From contig SRSI01000001.1 of NCBI GenBank assembly GCA_005656395.1, positions 496,001 through 560,000 of the forward strand: DNA of 64,000 nucleotides, read 5' to 3'. The stretch is from Strongyloides papillosus (Eukaryota; Nematoda; Chromadorea; Rhabditida; Strongyloididae). This document shows positions 62,701 through 64,000 of this stretch, piece after piece. A program made the position numbers and the translations under genes. The notes below the pieces were generated by a model. The model saw only the letters and a program-made list of their open reading frames with translations, was not told the origin of the DNA and searched no databases. Position 1 is the first letter of the stretch, and each line of letters opens with the position of its first letter.

Positions 62701-64000
62701 TTAACATTAGATTTAATATTCTTCAAGTTTATATTTGCCTTAACAATGATGTAATATGATAGGATAACTAAAAATTGATACAAAATATTATAAACTTCCT
62801 ATGAGTTCTTTGGTAAATGAAAAATGAAAGAATTTTTATATTTATAAAACTTTTTCAAATATAGAATTTATCATTGAAATTTTATATATTAATAAATTAT
62901 ATCATAGTTAAAAGTATTGTTTTACAATCTTCCTTTTTGCTGCCATTCTATATTTAAGTTTTTGGTTATAAGTGATAAAATAATCAAACATATGTAAAGT
63001 TAAATAACTCTTTTTAATATTTCTAAAAAAATATTATCATTATAACAACAAAAGGTTTCAAGACAAAAAAATATGTTATCATACATCCCTTCAAATACAT
63101 ATTATATAAATATATAAAATTTTATGATAGATTTATATATATAGGAAGGCAAAAAGTATCAATTTCTCTTGATTACAAAGACCTGAATAAACAAACTTTT
63201 TAATAGTAGTTCAAAATTGGTACTCTCTATCTTTCCTTTATCTTTATTATGTTAGCTCAGCTTTGGGAGGCCAAAATTACAAGTAACTGTTGCAAGATAA
63301 AAAGTTTACGATATCACAAATATTGTGTAAAGATTGTTTACAAAATAATCATTTTTATTAATACTTTTGTGATACTTATAAAACTTTAATAACTCTTTTT
63401 CTTCATCACCTAATAAATAATAAAACCATGGTGAAATGATATACATATATAGATATATTACTAGTAGTAGTATTGATAATAATGTATAAATATAATCAGT
63501 AACTATGCAAACAATTGTAAAACTTATTTTTATTTTAATTTATTAACCGTTATTAAGTTATAAATTAAGATGATCGGTAAACATTTTAACCCATAAATAA
63601 TAACTTTAGAATTAAAAAACAAAAGTTATTTAATCATTATTTAATCTGGTAATTGGTCTGTCTCTTACTTTACCTTTTTTATACTTTTTTTTGATCTCTT
63701 CATTTAATTACTTCATCATCTCCTATTTATATTATCATGTAACAGGGTTAACCACCTGTTTGTTTAACTTGATATACCTCTTTTATCCTTAACTTTAACT
63801 TCTTTAAATCTTAATCTTTTAAAAGGTACATAGGAGGATAATTATAATATTTGGAGATTTCTTATAAACTTCATAACATTAGGGATATGTAATAACAAAT
63901 TAATACTCAATCTTAAATTGTTTTCTATTAATTTACCGAAAAATTTGTAACAGATCAGATAAGAAGAACATATATTAAATGTGTAAAGTAGAAATGACAT
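59750..64000. other. Upstream region of the MYT1-family gene, no gene seen
   Basis: About 4.2 kb to the window edge with no supported coding frame. E-boxes occur at 61252 (CAGATGG), 62008 (CACCTG) and 63753 (CACCTG, in ACCACCTG). A hairpin at 60701-60791 is listed separately. It probably includes the promoter and enhancers of the zinc-finger gene. Confidence 0.5.
60701..60791. repeat. Inverted repeat / candidate hairpin
   Basis: TGAAGGAGGAG at 60701-60711 is the exact complement of CTCCTCCTTCA at 60781-60791. Inside, GAAGA/TCTTC and GAGAAT/ATTCTC can extend the stem with bulges, giving a 91-nt hairpin. Purine-rich arms are rare in this AT-rich DNA. Whether it is transcribed is unknown. Confidence 0.35.

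Noticed and set aside
63255..63275. CTTTGGGAGGCC, as in primate Alu repeats
   Set aside because: The match stops after about a dozen bases and the flanks are local AT-rich DNA, so it is coincidence and not contamination.
1..64000. tRNA, rRNA, spliced-leader RNA genes, well-known miRNAs and CRISPR arrays
   Set aside because: I looked for B-box-like GGTTCGA motifs, conserved rRNA words, the SL1 sequence, common miRNA seeds such as let-7 and miR-1, and spaced direct repeats, and found none. A covariance-model scan could still find divergent ones.

Overview
The window reads as nuclear DNA of a nematode, most like the very AT-rich clade IV parasites (Strongyloides and relatives). Coding islands sit in extremely A/T-rich spacers. 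Introns are mostly tiny (about 44-90 bp) with GTAAGT-type donors and TTTTAG-type acceptors. Several start codons lie just behind a TTTTAG/ATAG acceptor, as expected for spliced-leader trans-splicing. The best gene matches are metazoan, several of them with nematode character. The species call is inference; nothing in the sequence names it.

Layout. 1-376: 5' end of a probably mitochondrial protein (-). 1.6-7 kb: a transposon graveyard with two copies of one TIR element, one of them carrying a second TIR element nested inside it, a 45-bp minisatellite, and a broken Merlin (IS1595/ISXO2-like) transposase. 7.4-8.2 kb: a WDR91 N-terminal homologue that stops before any WD40 domain. 9.1-15.5 kb: a three-exon gene (+) whose large intron holds a complete gene on the other strand, encoding a secreted, lysine/glutamate-rich protein with eleven C-x5-C motifs of the type CKYRKSCYETG. 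15.8-16.2 kb: a small secreted protein. 16.7-20.9 kb: condensin II HEAT subunit NCAPD3/HCP-6. 21.1-22.1 kb: a STAR/KH RNA-binding protein (-). 22.5-24.6 kb: acetylcholinesterase with a C-terminal GPI-type tail (-). 29.5-31.0 kb: plexin-domain-containing (PLXDC) receptor (-). 35.7-36.4 kb: Rer1 (+). 37.6-38.6 kb: unknown secreted protein (-). 39.6-40.8 kb: lysine-rich repeat protein (-). 47.6-48.8 kb: BTB protein, probably MATH-BTB (+). 48.9-49.2 kb: 72-residue tail-anchored microprotein (-). 49.4-50.5 kb: CIAO1 (+). 57.2-59.7 kb: MYT1-family C2HC zinc-finger transcription factor, the apparent ztf-11 orthologue (-). Many exon structures were rebuilt by hand from splice sites and phase.

The genes do not form an obvious pathway; this is an ordinary mix of housekeeping genes (NCAPD3, Rer1, CIAO1), neuronal genes (acetylcholinesterase, MYT1 factor) and lineage-specific secreted proteins.

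The most interesting non-genic signals are these: paired sequence modules present both in two introns of the MYT1-family gene and again 2-5 kb past its 3' end; an unusual density of CAGATG and CAGGTG E-boxes in the roughly 13 kb around that gene; a 20-bp hairpin at 28.6 kb that pairs perfectly only as plus-strand RNA because its three deviations are G-U wobbles; and the nested transposon, whose empty site is preserved in the second copy of its host element.
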